From assembly GCA_030680605.1 (NCBI GenBank), contig JAUXUQ010000022.1, positions 58,992-122,991 of the forward strand: DNA of 64,000 bases, read 5' to 3'. The translations under genes and the position numbers were made by a program. How positions within the stretch are numbered: position 1 is the stretch's first letter; each line of letters starts with the position of its first letter. Source of the DNA: Gammaproteobacteria bacterium. GTDB lineage: Bacteria; Pseudomonadota; Gammaproteobacteria; SURF-13. The notes under the pieces are model-generated. The model made no database searches. It saw only the letters and a program-made list of their open reading frames with translations, and was not told the origin of the DNA. Below, piece by piece: positions 30,969 through 39,557 of this stretch.

Positions 30969-32327
30969 TTACTCCAGCGCGACGGTTTCCAGGTAATCCG
31001 GTAGCACCACCTGCCAGCCCAGTTGTTCTTCGATGTGCTGCCGCAGGCCGTCCGCGGCGGCGGGCTCGCCGTGGGTGATGAAGGTGGTGCGAGGGGGCGC
31101 ATCAAAATGCCGCAGCCAGTCGATGATTTCGACATAATCTGCATGCGCGGAGAGATTGTCGAGCGCCGCCACTTCGGCGTGCACCGGTATGTATTCGCCG
31201 TGAATCTTGACCGATTCGGCACCATCCAGCATCGCCGCACCGCGCGTGCCCCCGGCCTGGAAGCCGGAAAACAGAATGGTATTGCGCGCATCAGGCGCGA
31301 ACGCCTTGAGGTGGTGCAGCACGCGCCCACCGGTCGCCATGCCGCTCGCGGAGATAATGATCATCGGCCCCTTGCGCCGGTTGAGCGCCTTGGACTCTTC
31401 GACACTGTTGACGTACTTTACCATGCCCGATATCGCCTCACATTCCTGAGGGGTGAGGCGATGTATGTCTGCATTATCGCAGAAGATATTTGTGGCGCTT
31501 GTGGCGAGCGGGCTGTTGAGAAACACCGGGATGTCGGGGATAGTGCCGGCGTCTTTCAGCAAGCGGAGGTAATGCAGCAAGGTCTGCGTGCGGCCCACCG
31601 CAAAGGCCGGAATCAGCACCATACCACTGCGTGCGACAGTGCGGTTGATGACTTCTGCCAGCTCTTCCTGCGGATCAGACTGGTCGTGACGGCGGTTGCC
31701 GTAGGTCGACTCTATTACCAGGTAGTCTGTATGCTGTATGGGGCGTGGTGCATACATGGTAGGGTCATGCGGGCGCCCCAGATCACCTGAAAACAGCAGG
31801 CGCATGTGCGTATCACTGAGCAGCGCACACGCTGAACCGAGGATGTGGCCATTGGGAATCAGCCGCAACGTCAGGCCGGCACCCAGATCAGCATCGTGCT
31901 CGAAGGCTATGGGTGACAGCTGGCGCAAGGCGTTCCTGGCGTCCTCTTCTGTGTACAGCGGCAGTGCCGGGGCATGTTTGGAATAGCCGCGCTTGTTGGC
32001 GTAGCGCGCCTCTTCTTCCTGCAGGTAACCACTGTCCGGCAGCAAAATGCCGCACAAGTCACGGGTTGCGGCGCTGCAATACACCTTGCCCTTAAAGCCG
32101 TTTTTGATCAGTAACGGGAGATAGCCGCTGTGGTCAAGGTGGGCGTGCGTGAGCACGACAGCATCGATTTCGCGGGGATCCACCGCCAATGCCGCGCGAT
32201 TACGCAAGCGCAGCTGTTTGTAGCCCTGAAACAGACCACAATCCACCAGTATTTTTCTGCTACCGCAGGTGACCAGGTACTTGGAGCCGGTGACGGTACC
32301 GGTCGCACCCAGAAAACGTATCTTCAC
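30969..32327 (-). CDS. MBL-fold beta-CASP ribonuclease-like protein
   Basis: A 452-residue metallo-beta-lactamase fold protein with beta-CASP and RMMBL parts. The metal motif is VVLTHAHLDHSGYLP. YLVIESTYGNRRHD and PAFAVGRTQTLLHYL belong to beta-CASP; the C-terminal FITHGEPAAADGLRQHIEEQ is the RMMBL motif. Relatives are CPSF73-like RNases. GTG 32327 is preferred: it has AAAGGAGAGG upstream and gives MKIRFLGATGTVTGSKYL. It is divergent from ppsA across a region with an FNR-like box. Homologues often occur in anaerobically induced clusters (from general knowledge). Confidence 0.9.
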   Translation of the reverse strand: MKIRFLGATGTVTGSKYLVTCGSRKILVDCGLFQGYKQLRLRNRAALAVDPREIDAVVLTHAHLDHSGYLPLLIKNGFKGKVYCSAATRDLCGILLPDSGYLQEEEARYANKRGYSKHAPALPLYTEEDARNALRQLSPIAFEHDADLGAGLTLRLIPNGHILGSACALLSDTHMRLLFSGDLGRPHDPTMYAPRPIQHTDYLVIESTYGNRRHDQSDPQEELAEVINRTVARSGMVLIPAFAVGRTQTLLHYLRLLKDAGTIPDIPVFLNSPLATSATNIFCDNADIHRLTPQECEAISGMVKYVNSVEESKALNRRKGPMIIISASGMATGGRVLHHLKAFAPDARNTILFSGFQAGGTRGAAMLDGAESVKIHGEYIPVHAEVAALDNLSAHADYVEIIDWLRHFDAPPRTTFITHGEPAAADGLRQHIEEQLGWQVVLPDYLETVALE

Positions 32328-32367
32328 CTGCCTCTCCTTTAAGGTTGCCTGCGTAAGGCCCGAGCCT

Positions 32368-32392
32368 GCCACACTACTGGCAACAGTGTGGC
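32368..32392. repeat. Inverted repeat in the MBL/ppsA divergent region
   Basis: GCCACACT (32368-32375) and AGTGTGGC (32385-32392) are perfect 8-bp arms with a 9-nt loop. It lies between the MBL-fold gene start and the FNR-like box. It could be an operator or a stem in the MBL leader; no known factor site is recognised. Confidence 0.4.
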
Positions 32393-32403
32393 GCACATGT
32401 CAT

Positions 32404-32431
32404 GGCCTGCTTGACCTATATCAAACAGGCC
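32404..32431 (+). promoter_or_regulatory. FNR/ANR-like box at -41.5 of the ppsA-hydrogenase promoter
   Basis: TTGAC-CTAT-ATCAA (32411-32424) differs from consensus TTGATnnnnATCAA at one base. It sits at the exact centre of a larger dyad with GGCCTG and CAGGCC outer arms. TACAAT at 32447-32452 is a good -10, putting the start near 32459 and the box at about -41.5, the class II FNR activation geometry. The spacing is seen; regulation by FNR is inferred. The same site could also act on the divergent MBL-fold gene. Confidence 0.7.
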
Positions 32432-32446
32432 GTGACATGGTTAACA

Positions 32447-32452
32447 TACAAT
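32447..32452 (+). promoter_or_regulatory. -10 element of the ppsA promoter
   Basis: TACAAT matches five of six TATAAT positions. There is no good -35, which fits an activator-dependent promoter. The expected leader (about 49 nt) contains the palindrome ATGGCATGCCAT at 32466-32477 and no strong Shine-Dalgarno before ATG 32508. Confidence 0.55.
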
Positions 32453-32507
32453 ACAAATGGCTCTGATGGCATGCCATACCCATCAATTTATTTAGCTGGC
32501 AAGAACC

Positions 32508-34928
32508 ATGCCCAACTATATACTCTGGTTTGACAAGATTGGCTTGCAGGATTTGCCTGTGGTCGGCGGCAAGAATGCCTCGCTGGGTGAGATGTACTGC
32601 GCGCTGGGTGCGCAGGGCGTGAAGGTGCCCAATGGCTTTGCCGTCAGCGCGCAGGCCTACTGGCATGTACTTGACAGTGCGGGCGTGCGCGATGAATTGC
32701 AGCGCCTGATGACGGGTATTGACACGCAGGGTGTGGCCGAGCGCGCGCGGCGCGGTGCGCTCGCGCGTGACCTGGTTCGTGGCGCGGGTATTCCGGAAGA
32801 CCTGTGGGGCGAGATACGCGAGGCCTACGACAAGCTGTGCGCGCAGTATGGAGCGGCGCAGACCGATGTTGCCGTGCGCTCATCTGCCACCGCCGAAGAC
32901 CTGCCCACGGCCTCATTCGCCGGGCAGCAGGAAAGCTATCTCAATATCTGCGGCCACGGTGCGTTGCGCGAGGCGGTAATCAAATGCCTGGCCAGCCTGT
33001 TTACCGACCGCGCCATTTCCTATCGCATCGACCAGGGCTTCGATCATTTTCAGGTGGCCCTTTCCGTCGGTGTGCAAAAGATGGTGCGTTCGGATCTCGC
33101 CGCGAGCGGTGTGATCTTTACCCTCGACACAGAGACCGGTTTCCGCGATGTAATTTTTATCACAGGCAGCTACGGCCTGGGCGAAAATATTGTGCAAGGC
33201 ACGGTGGATCCGGATGAATTCTATGTGTTCAAGCCCACCCTGCGTGCCGGTCATCAGCCGCTGATCAGGCGTCGCGCAGGCAGCAAGCAGTTGCGCATGG
33301 TGTACGCCGAGGGCGGAGTGGGAGCCTCTACACGTAACCTTGCCGTGCCGGAGGCCGAACGCAGAAAATTCTGTATCAGCAACGACGAAGTGATGACGCT
33401 GGCCGATTACGCGCTCAAGATCGAAGATTATTATTCACGTCAGGCGGGACACGACCAGCCGATGGACATCGAGTGGGCCAAGGATGGCGTTAGCAACGAA
33501 TTATTTATTGTGCAGGCGCGGCCTGAAACCGTGCAATCGCAACGCCGTGGCGATGTGCTGGAAACCTACGTGCTGGAAGAGCACGCCGCGCCGGTGTTGC
33601 AGGGCAAGAGCGTGGGACAGAAAATCGGCGCAGGTATGGCGCGTCTCATCGCCGGTGTCGACCACCTGGCAGATTTCCAGCCCGGCGAGGTGCTGGTGGC
33701 CGAGACCACCACGCCCGACTGGGAGCCGGTGATGAAGCAGGCCGCCGCTATCGTGACCAGCCGCGGTGGCCGCACCTGCCATGCCGCCATCGTGGCGCGC
33801 GAGTTGGGCATTCCCGCGGTGGTGGGTGCGGAGGGCGCGCTACAGGCGCTGGTGTCCGGCGAGGAATTTACGGTGTCATGTGCCGAAGGCGATGTGGGGA
33901 ATATCTACCGCGGAAAATTGAACTACCGGGTAGAGCGCGCTGAGCTCACAAATCTCGACAGGCCACACACAAAAATCATGATGAATCTGGCCGATCCGGA
34001 TCAGGCCTTCGGGATGTCTTTCATCCCCAACGACGGTGTGGGCCTCGCGCGCATCGAGTTCATTATCAACAGCAGCATCAAGGTTCATCCGCTCGCGCTG
34101 CTGTACCCAGAGCGTATCACCGATCGCCGTGTGCGCAAGGAGATAGAAGCGCTGACCACAGGCTACAAGGACAAAAGCGAATATTTTGTTGCGCGGCTGG
34201 CCGAGGGCGTGGCGACCATCGCCGCCGCATTTTACCCCAAGCCGGTAATCGTACGGCTGTCGGATTTCAAATCGAACGAGTACGCCAGCCTTGTCGGCGG
34301 CAAGGATTTTGAACCGCAGGAAGAAAATCCCATGCTGGGGTTTCGCGGTGCGGCACGTTACACCCATCCTGACTATGCTGAGGGTTTTGCGCTGGAGTGT
34401 CGTGCGCTGAAACGCGTACGTGAGGAGATGGGCCTCACCAACGTCAAGCTCATGGTGCCTTTCTGCCGCCGGGTGGAGGAGGGCGAACGGGTCATTGCCG
34501 CGCTGGCGCAGCATGGGCTGGAGCGCGGCAAAAATGAGCTGGAAGTGTATGTGATGTGCGAGATACCCAACAACGTCATGCAGATCGACGCATTCGCGAA
34601 GCTGTTCGACGGCTTTTCCATCGGCTCAAACGATCTTACCCAGCTTACGCTGGGCGTCGATCGCGATTCCGCGCTGGTGGCGTTCGAGTTTGACGAGCGT
34701 GACCCCGGCGTGCTGGAGATGATGCGGCTGGCGGTGGAGGGTGCGCGCCGCAACGGGCGCCATTCCGGCATCTGTGGACAGGCACCGTCGGATTATCCCG
34801 AGGTGGCGGAGTTTCTGGTGCGCACGGGCATCGACTCCATATCACTCAATCCGGACACCGTGCTCAAGACCACGTTGCGCATCGTGCAACTGGAGGCGGA
34901 TTTGAAACAAGCGCCCGGCGCGAAATGA
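32508..34928 (+). CDS. ppsA: Phosphoenolpyruvate synthase
   Basis: An 806-residue PEP synthase (pyruvate, water dikinase). Residues about 15-345 are the ATP-binding domain (VVGGKNASLGEMYCALGAQG, VRSSATAEDLPTASFAGQQE). The phosphohistidine is H425 in GGRTCHAAIVARELGIPAVV. The C-terminal PEP/pyruvate barrel has NNVMQIDAFAKLFDGFSIGS, SNDLTQLTLGVDRDS and the catalytic Cys756 in GICGQAPSD. It turns pyruvate plus ATP into PEP for gluconeogenesis. It is the first gene after the FNR-like promoter and ends 1 nt before the hydrogenase genes, so they must be cotranscribed. Confidence 0.97.
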   Translation: MPNYILWFDKIGLQDLPVVGGKNASLGEMYCALGAQGVKVPNGFAVSAQAYWHVLDSAGVRDELQRLMTGIDTQGVAERARRGALARDLVRGAGIPEDLWGEIREAYDKLCAQYGAAQTDVAVRSSATAEDLPTASFAGQQESYLNICGHGALREAVIKCLASLFTDRAISYRIDQGFDHFQVALSVGVQKMVRSDLAASGVIFTLDTETGFRDVIFITGSYGLGENIVQGTVDPDEFYVFKPTLRAGHQPLIRRRAGSKQLRMVYAEGGVGASTRNLAVPEAERRKFCISNDEVMTLADYALKIEDYYSRQAGHDQPMDIEWAKDGVSNELFIVQARPETVQSQRRGDVLETYVLEEHAAPVLQGKSVGQKIGAGMARLIAGVDHLADFQPGEVLVAETTTPDWEPVMKQAAAIVTSRGGRTCHAAIVARELGIPAVVGAEGALQALVSGEEFTVSCAEGDVGNIYRGKLNYRVERAELTNLDRPHTKIMMNLADPDQAFGMSFIPNDGVGLARIEFIINSSIKVHPLALLYPERITDRRVRKEIEALTTGYKDKSEYFVARLAEGVATIAAAFYPKPVIVRLSDFKSNEYASLVGGKDFEPQEENPMLGFRGAARYTHPDYAEGFALECRALKRVREEMGLTNVKLMVPFCRRVEEGERVIAALAQHGLERGKNELEVYVMCEIPNNVMQIDAFAKLFDGFSIGSNDLTQLTLGVDRDSALVAFEFDERDPGVLEMMRLAVEGARRNGRHSGICGQAPSDYPEVAEFLVRTGIDSISLNPDTVLKTTLRIVQLEADLKQAPGAK

Positions 34929-34929
34929 T

Positions 34930-36060
34930 ATGACTGCACAATCCCGGCTGCTGGCGCGAGTGGATTTCGATAGGCTTATCCAGACGCTTGCAGCTCAGGG
35001 TTACCGCGTAATGGGGCCGCGTGAGCGCGCCGGTGCCATTATGTTCGACGAGATCGCGCGCGCAGAGGATTTACCTGTCGGTCTTGTGAGTGCGCAGCAG
35101 CCCGGCAGTTACCGGCTCGAAGATTCAGGCAATGGACGGTTTTTTGATTACGTGCACGGCCCCGAATCGCTCAAGCGATTGCTGTTTGCGCCGGAAGAGC
35201 GGCTGTGGACGGTATCCGCCGAGGGTATGGTTTCCTTCAAGGAGACGCTGCCCGAGGCGCGGCCCGTCGCGGTGATCGGAGCGCGCGCGTGTGACATCGC
35301 AGGCATGCAGGTGCAGGATCGTACATTTCTGGCGGGCAGCCACAACCCCTATGCCGACCCGTATTATCAGACACGGCGCGAAAATCTGTTTATCGTCGCG
35401 GTGAACTGCACGCGCTCGGCGACGACGTGCTTCTGCGCCTCGATGGATACCGGCCCGCGTGCCCGCGGAGGTTATGATCTTGCGCTCACCGAACTGGAAG
35501 ATGATTTTCTGCTGGAATCTGGCAGCGCGGCAGGTGCGGTGGTACTTGCCGCGTTGTCGCTGAGAAGTGCAGAGGCGGGAGATGAGGCTTCTGCGGCGCA
35601 GGCCATCGAGGTCGCAGCGGTATCACAGACACGGCGCATGGACAGCACCGATATCCAGGCGCTGCTGTTTGACAATCTCGAACATCCGCGCTGGGATGAT
35701 GTGGCGGAGCGCTGCCTGTCGTGCGGCAATTGCACTATGGTATGCCCCACCTGTTTCTGTCACCGCGAGACGGACGTGACCTCGCTCGACGGCGCCGTGA
35801 GCGAACACCGGCGCCAGTGGGATTCCTGCTTTGCGCTGGATCACAGCTACCTGCACGGCGCGCAGATCCGTCCGCAGATCCGCCAGCGTTACCGCCAGTG
35901 GCTCACGCACAAGCTTGCCTCATGGATCGAGCAGTTCGGCACCAGCGGCTGCGTGGGCTGTGGGCGCTGCATCACCTGGTGCCCCACCGGTATCGACCTG
36001 ATTGAGGAAGTGAATGCCATCCGCGCCACCCCCGGGGCGCAGAAGGCCACAGATATATGA
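34930..36060 (+). CDS. hydB: Group 3b NiFe hydrogenase, iron-sulfur beta subunit (HydB-like)
   Basis: A 376-residue protein of the sulfhydrogenase beta/HyhB type. Two 4Fe-4S motifs lie near the C-terminus: CLSCGNCTMVCPTCFC from residue 262 and CVGCGRCITWCPTGIDL from residue 341. Upstream Cys in VIGARACDIAGM and TTCFCASMDTGP are also conserved in this family. It passes electrons between the flavin subunit and the small hydrogenase subunit. The ATG follows the ppsA stop by 1 nt, and its TGA overlaps the next ATG. Confidence 0.92.
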   Translation: MTAQSRLLARVDFDRLIQTLAAQGYRVMGPRERAGAIMFDEIARAEDLPVGLVSAQQPGSYRLEDSGNGRFFDYVHGPESLKRLLFAPEERLWTVSAEGMVSFKETLPEARPVAVIGARACDIAGMQVQDRTFLAGSHNPYADPYYQTRRENLFIVAVNCTRSATTCFCASMDTGPRARGGYDLALTELEDDFLLESGSAAGAVVLAALSLRSAEAGDEASAAQAIEVAAVSQTRRMDSTDIQALLFDNLEHPRWDDVAERCLSCGNCTMVCPTCFCHRETDVTSLDGAVSEHRRQWDSCFALDHSYLHGAQIRPQIRQRYRQWLTHKLASWIEQFGTSGCVGCGRCITWCPTGIDLIEEVNAIRATPGAQKATDI

Positions 36061-36908
36061 GCGCTATGGCGCACGCCATCAATCCGTATCTGCCGCAGCG
36101 TGCGGAGGTGGTGGAGCGGCTGGAGGAAGGGCGCGATATCTTCACGCTGCGCCTGCGTCTGTGCGATGAAACTGCGCGCGCGGCATACAGTTTTCAGCCC
36201 GGCCAGTTCAACATGTTGTATCTGATCGGCGCGGGCGAGGTGGCGATCTCGATAGTCTCCGACCCCGATAATCCGGGGCTCATCGATCACACGATACGCG
36301 CGGTGGGGCGCGTCACGCAGGGCCTGCAGCAACTCAAGCCGGGCGACACACTGGGCCTGCGCGGCCCGTTCGGGCGCGGCTGGCCGCTGGAGGCGGCGCG
36401 CGGACGCAGCCTGTTACTGATTACCGGCGGCCTCGGCTGCGCCCCGACCACCTCCATGATCCACTATGCGCTGCAACGCCGCGCGCAATATGGCGCGCTC
36501 ACCATATGTCACGGCGTGAAGCATCCGGACGATCTCATTTACACCGATCGCATTCAGAGCTGGTGCGGCGCGCCGGACACCCAGGTGCTGCTGACGGCGG
36601 ACAAGGGTACGCCGGAATGGCGTGGCCGCGTGGGCCTGGTCACGCAAACACTGGACGATGTAGAGCCGGAGTTGTTCAAGGGTGTGGCCATGATGTGCGG
36701 GCCGGAGCCGATGATGCGTGCGGTGGCGGAAAGCCTGCTCCAGCGCGGCATGGCGCTGGATGATATTTATCTCTCGCTGGAGCGCAACATGCACTGCGCG
36801 GTGGGACATTGCGGACATTGCATGTTCGGCGGCAAATTCATCTGCAAGGACGGCCCGGTGTTTGCCTACGCCGAGGTGCGCACCTTGCTGGCGGTAAAGG
36901 GTTTTTGA
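36057..36908 (+). CDS. hydG: Group 3b NiFe hydrogenase, FAD/NAD(P)-binding gamma subunit (HydG-like)
   Basis: A 283-residue ferredoxin-NADP reductase-like subunit. The FAD site (YSFQPGQFNMLYLIGAGEVA), the NAD(P) site (LLLITGGLGCAPTTSMIHYAL) and the C-terminal 2Fe-2S Cys set (MHCAVGHCGHCMFGGKFICKDGP) are visible. It connects the hydrogenase to the NAD(P)H pool. The ATG overlaps the hydB stop (ATGA). The next gene begins 1 nt after its stop. Confidence 0.94.
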   Translation: MSAMAHAINPYLPQRAEVVERLEEGRDIFTLRLRLCDETARAAYSFQPGQFNMLYLIGAGEVAISIVSDPDNPGLIDHTIRAVGRVTQGLQQLKPGDTLGLRGPFGRGWPLEAARGRSLLLITGGLGCAPTTSMIHYALQRRAQYGALTICHGVKHPDDLIYTDRIQSWCGAPDTQVLLTADKGTPEWRGRVGLVTQTLDDVEPELFKGVAMMCGPEPMMRAVAESLLQRGMALDDIYLSLERNMHCAVGHCGHCMFGGKFICKDGPVFAYAEVRTLLAVKGF

Positions 36909-36909
36909 C

Positions 36910-37713
36910 ATGACACAGAAACTGCGCATCGCCGTGCACAAGTTTGCCTCCTGCGACGGCTGCCAGATTCAGTTTTTGAATCTGGAGCAGGATCTGCTCA
37001 CCCTGGCGCGCCAGGTGGAGATTGTGCATTTCGCCGAGGCCACCAGCGTCATGCAGCCGGGCCCGTATGACGTGTCTTTTGTGGAGGGCTCGATTTCAAC
37101 CTCGGCGGATTTACAGCGCATCCAGCAGGTGCGCGCTGCGAGCCGCATGCTCATCACCATCGGCGCGTGCGCCACCGCAGGGGGTCTGCAGGCGCTGCGC
37201 AACTGGCAGGATCACGGCGAGTTTGTGCGCGCGATCTATGCGCGCCCCGATTACATCGACAGCCTCGCGCAGTCCACGCCCGTCTCGGCGCACGTCAAGG
37301 TGGATGCCGAGTTGTGGGGCTGTCCGATCGACCAGCAGCAGTTGAAGCGCGTACTGGGCGACGTACTTGCGCGCATCACGCCGCGCATACCCGGCGAGTC
37401 GGTCTGCATGGAATGCAAGCGCGCGGGCAATGTGTGCGTACTGGTCGCCAAGGCGGAGCCGTGCCTGGGCCCCGTCACGCGCACCGGCTGCGGAGCACTG
37501 TGCCCGCGCTATGAGCGCGACTGTTACGGCTGCTTCGGGCCGCAGGAGGACGGCAACGCGCGCGCGCTGGGCCGCCGTTTTCAGGCGCTGGGTCTGTCCG
37601 CTGACGAGATCGTGCGCCGCTTCCGTTTCATCAACGGCTGGGCGCCCGCGATGCAGGCGGCGGCATCCGCGTGGGAGAAGCCGGCGATGTCCGTGAGCCG
37701 CCCGCATGAGTGA
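36910..37713 (+). CDS. hydD: Group 3b NiFe hydrogenase small subunit (HydD-like)
   Basis: A 267-residue small subunit homologous to NuoB/HyhS. The proximal cluster ligands start with SCDGCQIQF (C15, C18); GACATAGGLQAL and GCPIDQQQL add further ligands. A downstream Cys-rich part (CMECKRAGNVCVLVAKAEPC, GCGALCPRYERDCYGCFGP) fits two more 4Fe-4S clusters. There is no Tat signal, so it is cytosolic. It overlaps the large subunit gene by 8 bp. Confidence 0.94.
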   Translation: MTQKLRIAVHKFASCDGCQIQFLNLEQDLLTLARQVEIVHFAEATSVMQPGPYDVSFVEGSISTSADLQRIQQVRAASRMLITIGACATAGGLQALRNWQDHGEFVRAIYARPDYIDSLAQSTPVSAHVKVDAELWGCPIDQQQLKRVLGDVLARITPRIPGESVCMECKRAGNVCVLVAKAEPCLGPVTRTGCGALCPRYERDCYGCFGPQEDGNARALGRRFQALGLSADEIVRRFRFINGWAPAMQAAASAWEKPAMSVSRPHE

Positions 37714-38992
37714 TCGCCGTATCGAGGTTCCGGTATTGGCCCGCGTCGAAGGTGAGGGCGCGCTGTATGTGCGCATCGCGGACAGACGGGTGACGGAGCT
37801 GCGTCTCGAGATTTTCGAACCACCGCGCTTTTTTGAAAAGTTTCTGGAAGGGAGAAGCTGGAAGGAAATTCCGGACATGGTCGCGCGCATCTGCGGCATT
37901 TGCCCGGTCGCCTACCAGATGAGCGCGGTGCATGCCATCGAAGCGGCGTTCGGCGTGGTAATCACCCCCGAGATACGCCAGCTGCGGCGGCTCTATTACT
38001 GCGGCGAGTGGATGGAGAGTCACAGCCTGCACATCCACCTGCTGGCCGCGCCGGATTTTCTCGGCTTTCCCGACGCGATGGCGCTGGCCCAAAAACATCC
38101 GGACATCGTGCGCCGCGGCATGCGCCTGCAAGGGCTGGGCAACAGTATTGTGAGCCTGCTGGGTGGGCGTTCCGTGCACCCGGTGGGCGCCCGCGTGGGC
38201 GGATTCTACCGCGCGCCGGACGCAGCCGCAGCGGCGGAGTTGCTTGAGCGCCTGCGCGCGGCGGTGAACGATGCGGAAGATCTGGTGCGCTGGACGGCGC
38301 AACTCGAACTACCGGCCGTCATCCGCCACGCGCCGTTTATTTCGCTGCACCATGCAGCGGAATATCCGATGAACGAAGGCCGCATTGTTTCGTGCGAAGG
38401 GCTCAGCATCGGTGCCGAAGAATTTGAAGACTACGTCGAAGAGCGGCAGGTGCCGCACTCCACCGCGCTGCATGCGACGCTGGACGGGAAGCCCTATTGG
38501 GTTGGGCCGCTCGCGCGCGTCAACAACAATCTCGATCATCTGCCCGCCGCCAGCGCACGGCTGTTACGTGAGACCGGCATCGTCTGGCCCAGCCGCAATC
38601 CGTATCACAGCATCGTGGCGCGCGCGCTGGAGGTGCACATCGCGCTCACCGAGGCCGTTGCCATCCTGGAGCACTACCGCGTGCCGGATCGGGCCTATGT
38701 CGAGGTCGAGCCGCGCGCGGGCATCGGCATGGCCTGCACCGAGGCGCCGCGCGGCATCCTGTGGCAACGCTATGAATTCGATGCTGCGGGAATAGTAAAA
38801 AAATCGCGCATCGTGCCACCCACGAGCCAGAATCAGGCGCAGATCGAAGCGGATCTGCGTGCGTCCGTCGAGGAAAACATCGATCTGGATGATGCCGCGT
38901 TGCGCGCACACCTGGAGGCCGGCATACGCAACTACGATCCGTGCATCTCGTGCTCCACGCACTTTCTCGATCTCACGGTGGAGCGCACATGA
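37706..38992 (+). CDS. hydA: Group 3b NiFe hydrogenase large subunit (HydA-like)
   Basis: A 428-residue catalytic subunit. The N-terminal NiFe ligands are C63 and C66 in RICGICPVAYQMSAVHAIE, the C-terminal ones C413 and C416 in DPCISCSTH. Nine residues (FLDLTVERT) follow His419; these would be cut off by the endopeptidase encoded next. SLHIHLLAAPDFLGF and LARVNNNLDH fit the group 3 type. It interconverts H2 and protons in the cytoplasm, coupled to NAD(P). Group 3b is my best match; 3d is less likely as no HoxFU-type genes are present. Confidence 0.95.
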   Translation: MSDRRIEVPVLARVEGEGALYVRIADRRVTELRLEIFEPPRFFEKFLEGRSWKEIPDMVARICGICPVAYQMSAVHAIEAAFGVVITPEIRQLRRLYYCGEWMESHSLHIHLLAAPDFLGFPDAMALAQKHPDIVRRGMRLQGLGNSIVSLLGGRSVHPVGARVGGFYRAPDAAAAAELLERLRAAVNDAEDLVRWTAQLELPAVIRHAPFISLHHAAEYPMNEGRIVSCEGLSIGAEEFEDYVEERQVPHSTALHATLDGKPYWVGPLARVNNNLDHLPAASARLLRETGIVWPSRNPYHSIVARALEVHIALTEAVAILEHYRVPDRAYVEVEPRAGIGMACTEAPRGILWQRYEFDAAGIVKKSRIVPPTSQNQAQIEADLRASVEENIDLDDAALRAHLEAGIRNYDPCISCSTHFLDLTVERT

Positions 38993-39444
38993 TCCGCGTG
39001 ATCGGCGTAGGTTCACCATGGGGCGACGATCAGGCCGGCTGGCTTGCCGCCGAAGCGCTGCGCGGCCTGTTTGAGGACGATCGCGTGGAGGTGAAAACGC
39101 TGGATCGCCCCGGCCCGGCGCTGTGCGAACACTGGCAGCGCAACGACAGCGTCGTGCTGCTGGATGCGGTGCGCGCGCAGGGTGAGATCGGGCGCATCCA
39201 CTGCGTGGAAGGCGCAGCGATCGCAGACCTCGGCGGCGCATCGCTGTCGAGCCACGGCTTCGGCGTGGCGGCGGCGGTGGCACTGGCGGCGGCGCTTGAG
39301 GCCATGCCCAGGCGTCTTTGCCTGCTTGGGCTTGAGGTCAGCGACAGCGGGCGCAGCGCCGGATTGAGCGCCGAGGCGGAGCGGTGTGTTCCGCAACTGA
39401 CCGCCGCCGCGCATGCTCAAGTGACGACCTGGTTAAATGATTAG
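38989..39444 (+). CDS. Hydrogenase maturation endopeptidase
   Basis: A 151-residue HycI/HyaD-family protease. MIRVIGVGSPWGDDQAGWLA has the usual GxGNxxxxDDGxG-like start with nickel-binding acidic residue in GDDQ; VVLLDAVRA is the second acidic motif; LSSHGFGVAAAVALA includes the third ligand, His. It removes the C-terminal tail of the large subunit after Ni insertion. ATG 38989 overlaps the hydA stop (ATGA). It ends the hydrogenase operon proper. Confidence 0.92.
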   Translation: MIRVIGVGSPWGDDQAGWLAAEALRGLFEDDRVEVKTLDRPGPALCEHWQRNDSVVLLDAVRAQGEIGRIHCVEGAAIADLGGASLSSHGFGVAAAVALAAALEAMPRRLCLLGLEVSDSGRSAGLSAEAERCVPQLTAAAHAQVTTWLND

Positions 39445-39468
39445 GGAACCTATGATTTATTCGAGAAA

Positions 39469-39528
39469 CGTCATTCCCGCGCAATCGGGAATCCAGCAAT
39501 CCACTGAATTTACAGCACCGGAATGACG
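39469..39528. repeat. Dispersed palindromic repeat, copy 1
   Basis: CGTCATTCC (39469-39477) and GGAATGACG (39520-39528) are perfect inverted ends of a 60-bp unit. Inside is CCCGCGCAATCGGG and AATCCAG. A second, longer relative lies at 63661-63774. It lies between the endopeptidase gene and the nickel transporter gene and may attenuate read-through. Confidence 0.65.
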
Positions 39529-39557
39529 GCACATCATATATCCAATAGGGGGTGGCT

